Source of the DNA: Bacillus pseudomycoides
Lineage (GTDB): Bacteria; Bacillota; Bacilli; Bacillales; Bacillaceae_G
Assembly (NCBI RefSeq): GCF_002551005.1
Contig: NZ_NVOY01000038.1
Span: 72,685 to 109,941 of the forward strand
Direction: 5' to 3'
DNA: 37,257 bases
The notes under the pieces are model-generated. The model was not told where the DNA came from. It did not search any database and saw nothing but the letters and a program-made list of their open reading frames with translations. Each line of letters opens with the position of its first letter. The stretch's first letter is position 1. Below are positions 1 through 6,981 of the stretch, piece by piece. The position numbers and the translations under genes are program-made.

Positions 1-76
1 AAATTCTTGTGATTATATTGCTTTTTGTTTAAGTGATGAATGATAAACCACTTTTGTATAATATGCTGGAATTTTA

Positions 77-106
77 TAGACAAAACATTTTAATATGTGG
101 TATATT
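77..106 (+). promoter_or_regulatory. Candidate sigma-A promoter of the ABC exporter leader
   Basis: The hexamers TAGACA (77-82) and TATATT (101-106) are separated by 18 bp. A transcript would begin near 113, run through the short ORF at 167-244 and meet the hairpin at 251-280. This is hexamer matching only. Confidence 0.45.
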
Positions 107-141
107 TTCCTTAACAGAAAAAGTGGTTAAAAAAGTCGGTT

Positions 142-164
142 AAACCCTTATATATCAAGGGTTT
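142..164 (+). promoter_or_regulatory. Inverted repeat that could mask the leader ORF ribosome binding site
   Basis: AAACCCTT (142-149) and AAGGGTTT (157-164) form a perfect 8-bp stem around a 7-nt loop. The right arm contains AAGGG, the only Shine-Dalgarno-like sequence ahead of the ATG at 167. In RNA the stem could therefore sequester that site. It might instead be a scar or an unrelated dyad; no function is proven. Confidence 0.4.
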
Positions 165-166
165 CG

Positions 167-244
167 ATGCAAATGGGACAAAAACCATCCCAAAAGAAAA
201 TCAATCAAATGATGCAAGCGATGAACAAGCAACAACTGAAATAA
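167..244 (+). CDS. Short leader ORF (25 aa) upstream of the ABC exporter
   Basis: This ORF encodes a 25-residue peptide rich in Lys, Gln and Met, beginning [11 protein letters not shown] and ending KQQLK. It starts at the first ATG after a weak AAGG site and stops 6 nt before a 12-bp hairpin. The order promoter, short ORF, terminator, then a BmrC/BmrD-like pair matches the B. subtilis bmrBCD operon, where the small leader gene bmrB mediates drug-induced, ribosome-dependent antitermination. The peptide itself is not recognisably BmrB, so this role rests on position. A fortuitous ORF, or the tail of a lost gene, is the alternative: the frame is open back to 131. Confidence 0.45.
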   Translation: MQMGQKPSQKKINQMMQAMNKQQLK

Positions 245-250
245 GCGCTA

Positions 251-286
251 GAAAGGGCACTCCTATACGAGTGCCCTTTCATTTTG
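251..286 (+). terminator. Intrinsic terminator or attenuator between leader ORF and ABC genes
   Basis: The arms GAAAGGGCACTC (251-262) and GAGTGCCCTTTC (269-280) pair perfectly over 12 bp with a 6-nt loop, followed by the weak tract ATTTTGC. It lies 90 bp ahead of the first ABC gene, so read-through would be needed to express the exporter from the promoter at 77-106. Confidence 0.7.
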
Positions 287-370
287 CTTCCTCGAAATGT
301 TTTAAACTTTAAAAAATTCAGTAATTTTGATAAACTGAAAACATCGCTCAGTTGGGATAGGAGGTATAAA

Positions 371-2122
371 ATGAAAGTTTTTTTAGACTTAGCATGGTTT
401 TTTAAACAAGAGAAGCGGGCATACATAATGGGGAGCTTTTTTTTGTTAGGCGTTGCACTTCTTGAACTCGTACCACCTAAAATAATTGGGATCATTGTTG
501 ATGAAATTAGCAATCATTCTTTAACGACTCAGAAGTTATTACAATGGGCAGTAATTTTAGTTGGTGCTGGGGTAATGGTGTATATTTTGCGTTATGCATG
601 GCGAATGATGATTTTTGGCTCTTCTTTAAAGTTAGCTCGTCAATTACGTCGAAAGCTGTATGAGCACTTTACGAATATGAGTCCATCATTTTACCAAAAA
701 CATCGGACTGGTGATTTAATGGCCCACGCAACGAATGATATTCAAGCTGTACAGCAAACAGCAGGCTCTGGGGTATTAACACTTGTAGATTCGTTAACAG
801 TTGGCGGATGTGTTCTTTTTGCGATGGGATTTACAATTAGTTGGAAATTGACATTGCTCAGTTTAATTCCAATGCCAATCGTAGCAATCACGACAAATTA
901 TTATGGAACTTTATTACATCGTCGCTTTCATAAAGCGCAGCAGGCTTTTTCAGAAATCAATGATAAAGTTCAGGAAAGTATGAGTGGAATGAAGGTAATT
1001 CGTTCACTTGGTCAAGAGAAAGAAGATTTGCAATCATTTCGTACTAAATCGGAAGAAGTGGTACAGAAAAATATTCTCGTCGCCCGCATCGATTCATTAT
1101 TTGATCCAACAATTTCTTTAATTGTAGGTTTCTCTTTTTTAATTGCAGTATGTTACGGCTCTGTATTGGTTGTTCGCGGAGAGCTTACGATAGGAGAACT
1201 TATAACATTTACTACTTATTTAGGCACGCTTGTATGGCCGATGTTAGCGTTTGGTTGGCTATTTAATATTATGGAACGTGGCCGTGCGTCTTATGATCGT
1301 ATTCAAAGATTATTTATGCAAGTGTCTGATGTGGAGAATAGAGAAGGGGCATGTGAAGAAGTAGCAAGTGGTGACATCGAGTTTGATATTGATACATTCT
1401 CGTATAAGAAAAATGAAGTAATAAATCTACAAGACATTCATTTTTCTTTACGAAAAGGAGAAACTTTAGGAATTGTAGGGCGTACGGGATCAGGGAAAAC
1501 GACATTATTAAAATGTTTAATTCGAGAATATGATCATTTTGATGGGAACATACGAGTTGGGGAAAATGATATTCGAGATTTGACATTACACGCTATTCGT
1601 TCCTCCATTTCATATGTACCACAAGATCATTTCTTATTTTCTGCAAGTATTGGTGAAAATATTGCATTTGGAAAACCTAGTGCTACATATAAAAATATTG
1701 CCCATGCAGCTACTATTGCATGTATCCATGAAGATATTACAAAATTTCCAGAAGGATATGAAACAGTGGTTGGTGAACGCGGCGTTTCTTTATCTGGTGG
1801 TCAAAAGCAGCGTATTTCGATTGCGCGTGCATTATTAACAAATGCTGAAATTTTAATTTTAGATGACTGCTTATCAGCAGTAGATGCAAAGACAGAAGAA
1901 ACGATTTTGACGGCATTAAAGCATGAGCGTCAAAATAAAACGACTATTATTACAGCTCATCGCTTAAGTGCGATTCAACATGCAAATTTAATACTTGTTA
2001 TTGATGATGGAAAGATTGTGCAGCGTGGTACGCACGAAAGTTTAATGCAACAAGATGGCTGGTATAAAGACATGTATGAAAGTCAGCAATTAGAAGCACT
2101 AGTTGAGAAAGGAGGAGTATGA
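371..2122 (+). CDS. ABC multidrug exporter half-transporter, BmrC/YheI-like (degenerate catalytic Glu)
   Basis: This 583-aa protein has an N-terminal six-helix membrane domain (about 1-310) and a C-terminal nucleotide-binding domain. Visible motifs are Walker A GRTGSGKT (370-377, Lys376), signature LSGGQ (474-478) and Walker B ending LILDD (Asp498-Asp499). Asp499 stands where the catalytic Glu normally sits. That substitution is typical of the BmrC/LmrC side of heterodimeric drug exporters. The start at 371 is chosen over the open frame from 284 because GGATAGGAGG lies just upstream. The next gene overlaps it by 4 nt and would encode the partner subunit. Expected role: ATP-driven export of drugs or other amphiphiles across the cytoplasmic membrane; the substrate cannot be told from sequence. 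Confidence 0.9.
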   Translation: MKVFLDLAWFFKQEKRAYIMGSFFLLGVALLELVPPKIIGIIVDEISNHSLTTQKLLQWAVILVGAGVMVYILRYAWRMMIFGSSLKLARQLRRKLYEHFTNMSPSFYQKHRTGDLMAHATNDIQAVQQTAGSGVLTLVDSLTVGGCVLFAMGFTISWKLTLLSLIPMPIVAITTNYYGTLLHRRFHKAQQAFSEINDKVQESMSGMKVIRSLGQEKEDLQSFRTKSEEVVQKNILVARIDSLFDPTISLIVGFSFLIAVCYGSVLVVRGELTIGELITFTTYLGTLVWPMLAFGWLFNIMERGRASYDRIQRLFMQVSDVENREGACEEVASGDIEFDIDTFSYKKNEVINLQDIHFSLRKGETLGIVGRTGSGKTTLLKCLIREYDHFDGNIRVGENDIRDLTLHAIRSSISYVPQDHFLFSASIGENIAFGKPSATYKNIAHAATIACIHEDITKFPEGYETVVGERGVSLSGGQKQRISIARALLTNAEILILDDCLSAVDAKTEETILTALKHERQNKTTIITAHRLSAIQHANLILVIDDGKIVQRGTHESLMQQDGWYKDMYESQQLEALVEKGGV

Positions 2123-3885
2123 TGCAGGGGAAAAAACAAAATGATTTATGGCGTTTATTATCATATTTGAAGCCTTATAAAAAACTGCTCGCTTTTGCAT
2201 TTTTATTTTTAGTTGGTGCAACTGTTGCGGAAATGATGGGGCCTTTTTTAATTAAGGTATTTATCGATGAGCACTTAGTCCCAAAAAATTTTGAACAAAA
2301 TGTGTTAATAATGTTATTTATTGTTTATATCGTGTTTCATTTATTAAAGGTGTTGTTTACATATTTAAATTTATTGTATTTCCAAAATATCGCCTTCAAA
2401 ATTGTGCAAGATCTGCGCATAGAAGTATACGAACATGTACAAAGTTTATCGCTTAGCTTCTTCGATCGTACACCGATTGGAACGCTTGTTTCGCGAATAA
2501 CAAACGATACAGAAGCAATTAAAGATTTCTATGTAAGTGTATTATCTACCTTTGTAAAGAATATTGTATTTTTAATCGGTATTTTAATAGCTATGTTTTT
2601 ATTAGATGTGAAACTTGCGCTGTTTTCATTACTTCTTATTCCAATTATGATTTCAATCATGGCTCTTTATCGCCGGAAAAGCTCGGTTTTTTATTTAGAA
2701 CTTCGCAATCAATTAAGTATATTAAACGCAAAATTGAATGAATCGATTCAAGGTATGAACATTATTCAAGTATTCCGACAAGAGAGACGGATGCGTAAAG
2801 AATTTGAAGAAGTGAATGAAAAACATTACGGAGCAGGGCGCCGCAATTTGAAATTAGACGCTTTGTTACTGCGCCCAGCAACAGATCTTGTTCATACTTT
2901 AGCGATTGTTTTGGTGGTCACGTTGTTTGGGATTGATGCAATGCATAGTCCTGTTGAAGTGGGGGTATTATATGCCTTTGTAAACTACATTCATCGTTTC
3001 TTTGAACCAGTAAATGAAATGATGATGAAATTGTCTTTTTTTCAGCAAGCACTAGTATCTTCATCACGTGTGTTTCATTTAATAGATGAAAAAGATTTAG
3101 CGCCAGTACAACAAGGTAATGCAGCCCCTTTAATGAAGGAAGGGGAAATTGAGTTTAAAGATGTTACCTTTTCTTATGATGGAAAACGTGATGTGCTAAA
3201 AAATGTGTCTTTCCATGTGAAACCTGGGCAAAATGTTGCTTTCGTTGGGCATACAGGTAGTGGGAAAAGTACAATCATGAACTTATTGATGCGTTTTTAT
3301 CATATTAATGAAGGAGAAATTGTAATTGATGGAGCGCGGTTAGTGAACTTTCAAGAGGCGGAGATACGAAAACGTATTGGTCTTGTATTACAAGATGCTT
3401 TCTTATTTGCTGGAACAGTGAAGCAAAACATTCGTATGTATGATGAAAGTATTACAGATGAAGAAGTAGAAAAAGCTGCAAAATTTGTGCAGGCAAATAC
3501 ATTTATTGAGCAGCTACCAAATCAATATAATACAGAAGTAGTTGAGAGAGGGGCAGCGTTTTCAAGTGGTCAAAGACAGCTTGTGGCGTTTGCAAGAACT
3601 GTTGCAACAAATCCGAAAGTATTAGTGTTAGATGAGGCAACAGCAAATATTGATACAGAAACAGAAGAAGCGATTCAAACGGCATTGCAGCATATGCGAA
3701 AAGGGCGAACAACTATTGCCATTGCACATCGCCTATCCACAATTCAAGATGCGGATCAAATCTTTGTGATGCACGACGGCCAAATTGTTGAAAGAGGAAC
3801 ACATCAAGAATTGCTGGCGAAACAAGGGTTATACTACAATATGTATTTGTTGCAGAATAAAGGAAGCCTTCAACAAGCCCTGTGA
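2119..3885 (+). CDS. ABC multidrug exporter half-transporter, BmrD/YheH-like (canonical Walker B, degenerate signature)
   Basis: This 588-aa partner of the preceding protein has a membrane domain (about 1-320) followed by a nucleotide-binding domain. It has Walker A GHTGSGKS (377-384), Walker B ending LVLDE (Asp505, catalytic Glu506) and a signature reading FSSGQ (481-485) instead of LSGGQ. Its degenerate signature would face the Asp-containing Walker B of the partner, so the dimer has one consensus and one degenerate ATP site, as in BmrCD and LmrCD. B. subtilis YheH is longer (about 670 aa) because of an extracellular insertion that this protein lacks. The ATGATG start overlaps the upstream stop (4 nt), suggesting translational coupling, with AAAGGAGG upstream. 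Confidence 0.9.
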   Translation: MMQGKKQNDLWRLLSYLKPYKKLLAFAFLFLVGATVAEMMGPFLIKVFIDEHLVPKNFEQNVLIMLFIVYIVFHLLKVLFTYLNLLYFQNIAFKIVQDLRIEVYEHVQSLSLSFFDRTPIGTLVSRITNDTEAIKDFYVSVLSTFVKNIVFLIGILIAMFLLDVKLALFSLLLIPIMISIMALYRRKSSVFYLELRNQLSILNAKLNESIQGMNIIQVFRQERRMRKEFEEVNEKHYGAGRRNLKLDALLLRPATDLVHTLAIVLVVTLFGIDAMHSPVEVGVLYAFVNYIHRFFEPVNEMMMKLSFFQQALVSSSRVFHLIDEKDLAPVQQGNAAPLMKEGEIEFKDVTFSYDGKRDVLKNVSFHVKPGQNVAFVGHTGSGKSTIMNLLMRFYHINEGEIVIDGARLVNFQEAEIRKRIGLVLQDAFLFAGTVKQNIRMYDESITDEEVEKAAKFVQANTFIEQLPNQYNTEVVERGAAFSSGQRQLVAFARTVATNPKVLVLDEATANIDTETEEAIQTALQHMRKGRTTIAIAHRLSTIQDADQIFVMHDGQIVERGTHQELLAKQGLYYNMYLLQNKGSLQQAL

Positions 3886-3911
3886 GAACAAGGTTTGGAA
3901 GGCTTTTTCTT
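3864..3911 (+). terminator. Terminator of the ABC exporter operon
   Basis: AAGCCTTC (3864-3871) pairs with GAAGGCTT (3898-3905), followed by a run of T. The left arm lies inside the last codons of the second ABC gene. Confidence 0.6.
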
Positions 3912-3973
3912 TAAAGATATTATAAATAACTTGAATATGGAAGGGAGATTGGTTCACGATTCATCGCACACAT

Positions 3974-4552
3974 ATGCTTCTCTTTATAAGTTTTTGGATA
4001 AGTTTATTAATCTCAGGAATTCAGCCGAAAGATTTGTTTACATGGTGGCTAGAAATATTGCCAGCAATTATTCTCGTATTGATTTTAGCAGCAACATATC
4101 ATCGTTTTCAGTTTACGACGTTTACGTATACTTGGATTTGGTTTCATATGATTATTTTGCTTATTGGTGGTCATTATACATATGCAGAAGTACCGTTTTT
4201 CAATTGGATTCGTGATACCTTCTCATTAGAAAGAAATTATTATGACCGCGTAGGACATTTTGTGCAAGGGTTCGTACCGGCTCTATTAACACGTGAGGTT
4301 CTTATTAGAGTGGTAGGTATTCAAAAAAAAGGATGGTTATCAATTCTTGTCATTGCTGTTTGTTTAGCGTTTAGTGCAGTGTATGAATTGCTAGAGTTTT
4401 TAGTTGCTAAATTGACAGGAACTGGAGCAGATGCCTTTTTAGGAACACAAGGAGACCCATGGGATACACAGTGGGATATGACCTTCGCATTAATGGGTGC
4501 AATTATAGCTCTATCAATGTTTAGAAATGTGCCAGATAGAAGGATGAAATAG
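3974..4552 (+). CDS. DUF2238 / YjdF-type integral membrane protein
   Basis: This 192-aa, very hydrophobic protein has about five to six membrane segments. It carries the motifs of the DUF2238 (YjdF) family: ERNYYDRVGHFVQGFVPA near 90-107 and a C-terminal GDPWDTQWDM stretch near 160-169. Its function is unknown. The start is uncertain: ATG 3974 has no ribosome binding site at proper spacing, while AAGGGAG at 3941-3947 points to a start near 3953-3959, where the in-frame codons are ACG and ATT rather than ATG, GTG or TTG. The protein may be about five residues longer with a rare ATT start, or the upstream sequence may carry a small indel. It stands alone between a terminator and an inverted repeat. 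Confidence 0.75.
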   Translation: MLLFISFWISLLISGIQPKDLFTWWLEILPAIILVLILAATYHRFQFTTFTYTWIWFHMIILLIGGHYTYAEVPFFNWIRDTFSLERNYYDRVGHFVQGFVPALLTREVLIRVVGIQKKGWLSILVIAVCLAFSAVYELLEFLVAKLTGTGADAFLGTQGDPWDTQWDMTFALMGAIIALSMFRNVPDRRMK

Positions 4553-4558
4553 GAGATT

Positions 4559-4597
4559 AATATGTATTACATATTAATTATATATGTAATACATATT
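4559..4597. repeat. 16-bp perfect inverted repeat downstream of the DUF2238 gene
   Basis: The arms at 4559-4574 and 4582-4597 are exact reverse complements around the 7-nt spacer TAATTAT. Each arm contains the near-palindrome ATGTATTACAT, so the site looks like a doubled operator. No T tract follows on the plus side, which argues against a plain terminator. An AT-rich hairpin in the mRNA 3' end is the simplest alternative. Confidence 0.6.
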
Positions 4598-4859
4598 TCC
4601 GATATGAAGAAGGATAGTATATTATAATAGATGTAATGTTCGAATGTTTGAAGTATTACTGGTAATATCCCTATCCCTTTTCTAAAAATGCGAACTAAAC
4701 TTCCCTTTTTCTGGATGATTTGTTGTAGATTATACAGAAAATATTGTTCGATATCCATTATGGAACGTACGTAATGGAAATATTCCGATCTCATAGAGGA
4801 TGCCCCTAATCTTCATGTGATAATGTGTACGGAAAGAAAACGCAATACGATCGGAAAAT
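4598..4859. other. Gene-poor intergenic stretch
   Basis: Between the inverted repeat and the next terminator I see no ORF with a ribosome binding site, no recognisable domain and no structured RNA. A minus-strand open frame (4567-4794) codes for a low-complexity, aromatic-rich peptide without a start signal and is judged non-coding. Confidence 0.4.
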
Positions 4860-4890
4860 AAAAAGCTGACCATTTTGGTCAGCTTTTTGT
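4860..4890. terminator. Intrinsic terminator of the small CxxC gene
   Basis: AAAAAGCTGACC (4860-4871) pairs with GGTCAGCTTTTT (4877-4888). T-runs lie on both strands, so it could work in either direction. The right arm overlaps the stop codon of the minus-strand gene at 4879. Confidence 0.75.
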
Positions 4891-5085
4891 AGTTTCTGCT
4901 ATAATTTCTTCTTTTATAATTTCTGTTTTTAATAATAATGCTTTCCCAAAACGTCGCTGACATTCTTCTGTTATTTTTTGAATTGCTAATGTGTTAGAAG
5001 AAGCAGCAATAGTCACGGATGTTTGTCTTGTTCCTCGATCTTTCTCACAAAATACACAATCCACAACATACTTAGAAATTTTCAC
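4879..5085 (-). CDS. Small hypothetical protein with a CxxC motif
   Basis: This 68-aa protein begins MKISKYVVDCVFCEKDRG. The C-x-x-C pair (residues 10 and 13) could bind a metal or form a disulfide, but a single pair proves neither. The C-terminal half is charged and probably helical. The start is a GTG at 5085 preceded by AAGGAAGG at good spacing, and an intrinsic terminator sits at the stop, so this is very likely a real single-gene unit. I do not recognise the family. Confidence 0.65.
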   Translation of the reverse strand: MKISKYVVDCVFCEKDRGTRQTSVTIAASSNTLAIQKITEECQRRFGKALLLKTEIIKEEIIAETTKS

Positions 5086-5223
5086 AGAATCCTTCCTTTC
5101 TGTTTTTAGGAATGCGCTGTCAATGAAGTTGCTGGAAATATTCGATAGATTATAGGTTTTTTCCTCTTTTTTCGAGGGAAAAATAAGTGAAATACAGAAT
5201 AGTATGTATGGGAGGGGAAAATA

Positions 5224-5625
5224 GTGAAACGTTGGATTGGAGCAGCTGCAATTTGTATTAATGATAATAATGAAGTATTAATGGTACTACAAGGAAAGCC
5301 AGAAGAAGAAAAACTTTGGTCTGTACCTTCAGGTGGATTAAAAAATGGAGAAACGCTAGAAGAGTGCTGCATTCGTGAAGTATGGGAAGAAACTGGCTAT
5401 CGTATTGAAATTATTGAAAAGGTACATGAAAAAATAGGTGTTACGTTTAATGTTCCTGTGCAAGTACACTATTATGTTGTGAAAATAGTAGGGGGAGATC
5501 GTAAAATTCAAGATCCAGACGGATTAATTTATAAAATTGAGTGGAAACGACTTGATGAACTTCAACACCTTCAGCTCTCATTTCCGGAAGATTATGAGTT
5601 GTTGCATCGATGTGTGAATATTTAG
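5224..5625 (+). CDS. Nudix hydrolase
   Basis: This 133-aa protein is of usual size for a single Nudix domain. The box G-x5-E-x7-REV-x-EE-x-GY is complete at residues 37-59, with the metal-binding REVWEE core intact, so it should hydrolyse a nucleoside diphosphate linked to another group using Mg2+ or Mn2+. The substrate cannot be inferred. The start is a GTG preceded by GGGAGGGG. Neighbours are unrelated single genes. Confidence 0.85.
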   Translation: MKRWIGAAAICINDNNEVLMVLQGKPEEEKLWSVPSGGLKNGETLEECCIREVWEETGYRIEIIEKVHEKIGVTFNVPVQVHYYVVKIVGGDRKIQDPDGLIYKIEWKRLDELQHLQLSFPEDYELLHRCVNI

Positions 5626-5699
5626 TGTTCACTAGGAAATGATTGAGGCGAGAAATGTGAAAATGTACATGGACTAATTGAATAGTGAAAGAAATAAAA

Positions 5700-5768
5700 G
5701 AAAACGCTCTATGCGTGTCCAGATGCTCTCGTCCTTCTCAAAAGAAAGGGGGTTATGTCAGTTTTTTA
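5700..5768 (+). repeat. Partial copy (A) of the dispersed bcr-like repeat
   Basis: This stretch aligns with the right-hand part of the repeats at 16025-16199 and (reverse complement) 10930-11105. Shared blocks are CTATGCRTGNCCAGATG, CTCG and GGTTWTRTC-GTTTTT. The left 100 bp of the longer copies is absent or too diverged to see, and the central hairpin is broken. Confidence 0.5.
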
Positions 5769-5915
5769 ATGTATATATAGACTTGCTGTAATTGTTAAAA
5801 CCATCAATAAAATATTTAGGGATATTACCGTATGATTTCTTTAAAAACATTTGTCTAATATATAATTCTTATGTTATTAATTTATTATACATATTAATAA
5901 AAAAGGGTGTTCTAT

Positions 5916-6812
5916 ATGGAATTACGGCATTTACAATATTTTATTGTTGTAGCAGAAGAGCTTCACTTTGGTAGGGCAGCTGCTCGTTTACAAATGACAC
6001 AGCCGCCGCTAAGTCAACAAATTCAACAATTGGAACAAGAGATGGGAGTAACACTATTTTCAAGAACGAAACGAAGAGTAGAATTAACAGAAGCAGGGGA
6101 ATTATTTTTAAAAGAAGTGAAAAAAGCTTTTATACAAATTGATAAGGCCGTCGAAGTTGCCAAGAGAGCGCAAAGAGGAGAAATCGGAGAGCTGTCTATT
6201 GGGTTTGTTGGTTCAGCGATGTATGATATTTTGCCACCAATTGTTCGGGAATATCGAAAAAAATTTCCGAATGTATCTGTTGTACTGCATGAATTGTCTA
6301 CACCAGAACAAGTAGATGCACTTCATGATAATCGAATTGATGTCGGGATGTTGCGTCCACCTATTACAAGTCAATTATTACAGTTAGAAACTGTGCAGCA
6401 CCTTCCTTGTACACTTTGTTTACCGAAAGCGCATCCACTTGCGAATAAACAAGCAATATATATTGAAGACTTGCAAAACGAATCTTTTGTTTTCATAACT
6501 CGAAATGTATGGCCGACTTTATATGATAATATTCTTTCTTTATGCCGTAATGCAGGGTTTAGTCCGCAAATTGTACAAGAGGCGACAGAATATCAAACGG
6601 TTATAGGACTTGTTGCTGCTGGGATTGGAATAACGGTAATACCGGTTTCTGCAAATAAATTATATCAATCAGAAGTGGTCTACAAAGAAATACGTGATTC
6701 TAAAATTGTTGCGGAACTAGCTGTTGCATACCGAAAAGCGAATAGTAACCCAGAATTACAAGAGTTTTTGAGAATAGCAAAAGGCAAGGTAATGAACACA
6801 TTTACAAAATGA
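5916..6812 (+). CDS. LysR-family transcriptional regulator, AlsR-like
   Basis: This 298-aa protein has a LysR winged-helix N-terminus (about 1-60; ELRHLQYFIVVAEELHFGRA, then TQPPLSQQIQQLE) and a two-lobed effector-binding domain (about 90-290). It closely resembles B. subtilis AlsR, the acetate-responsive activator of acetoin genes, including the stretches GFVGSA, LPPIVREYRKKFP and QEATEYQ. No alsS or alsD lies in the window, so either the target genes are elsewhere or this is an AlsR paralogue for another acid signal. ATG 5916 follows AAAAGGGTG; an in-frame GTG at 5907 lies within that site and is less likely. The promoter was not resolved. Confidence 0.85.
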   Translation: MELRHLQYFIVVAEELHFGRAAARLQMTQPPLSQQIQQLEQEMGVTLFSRTKRRVELTEAGELFLKEVKKAFIQIDKAVEVAKRAQRGEIGELSIGFVGSAMYDILPPIVREYRKKFPNVSVVLHELSTPEQVDALHDNRIDVGMLRPPITSQLLQLETVQHLPCTLCLPKAHPLANKQAIYIEDLQNESFVFITRNVWPTLYDNILSLCRNAGFSPQIVQEATEYQTVIGLVAAGIGITVIPVSANKLYQSEVVYKEIRDSKIVAELAVAYRKANSNPELQEFLRIAKGKVMNTFTK

Positions 6813-6830
6813 CGAGAAAAATGACAAAAC

Positions 6831-6870
6831 TGTAAGAATGCACGAATGTATGTAAGAAAGTTCGATGTTT
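6831..6870 (+). promoter_or_regulatory. Tandem 20-bp direct repeat upstream of the BceB-type gene
   Basis: TGTAAGAA occurs at 6831 and 6851, and the two 20-bp units also share G and CGA at equal offsets. Two head-to-tail sites about two helical turns apart are typical of response-regulator binding. The regulator is unknown and no two-component system lies next to it. Confidence 0.35.
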
Positions 6871-6981
6871 TCCTTTTTCTTTTTTCATTATAGTGAAAAT
6901 AGAAGAAAGAAGAAGGAGATGTCATACTCATGATGATACCTATTTTTATGAAAGTACAAAAAACGTGGGAGGGGAAAGAAA

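Noticed and set aside
142-164. Phage or ICE attachment site at AAACCCTT-N7-AAGGGTTT
   Set aside because: No integrase, no second copy in the window and no target gene end identified; the hairpin's overlap with the leader ribosome binding site is the simpler reading.
4567-4794. 75-aa minus-strand ORF
   Set aside because: No ribosome binding site, no recognisable family, and it runs across the inverted repeat.
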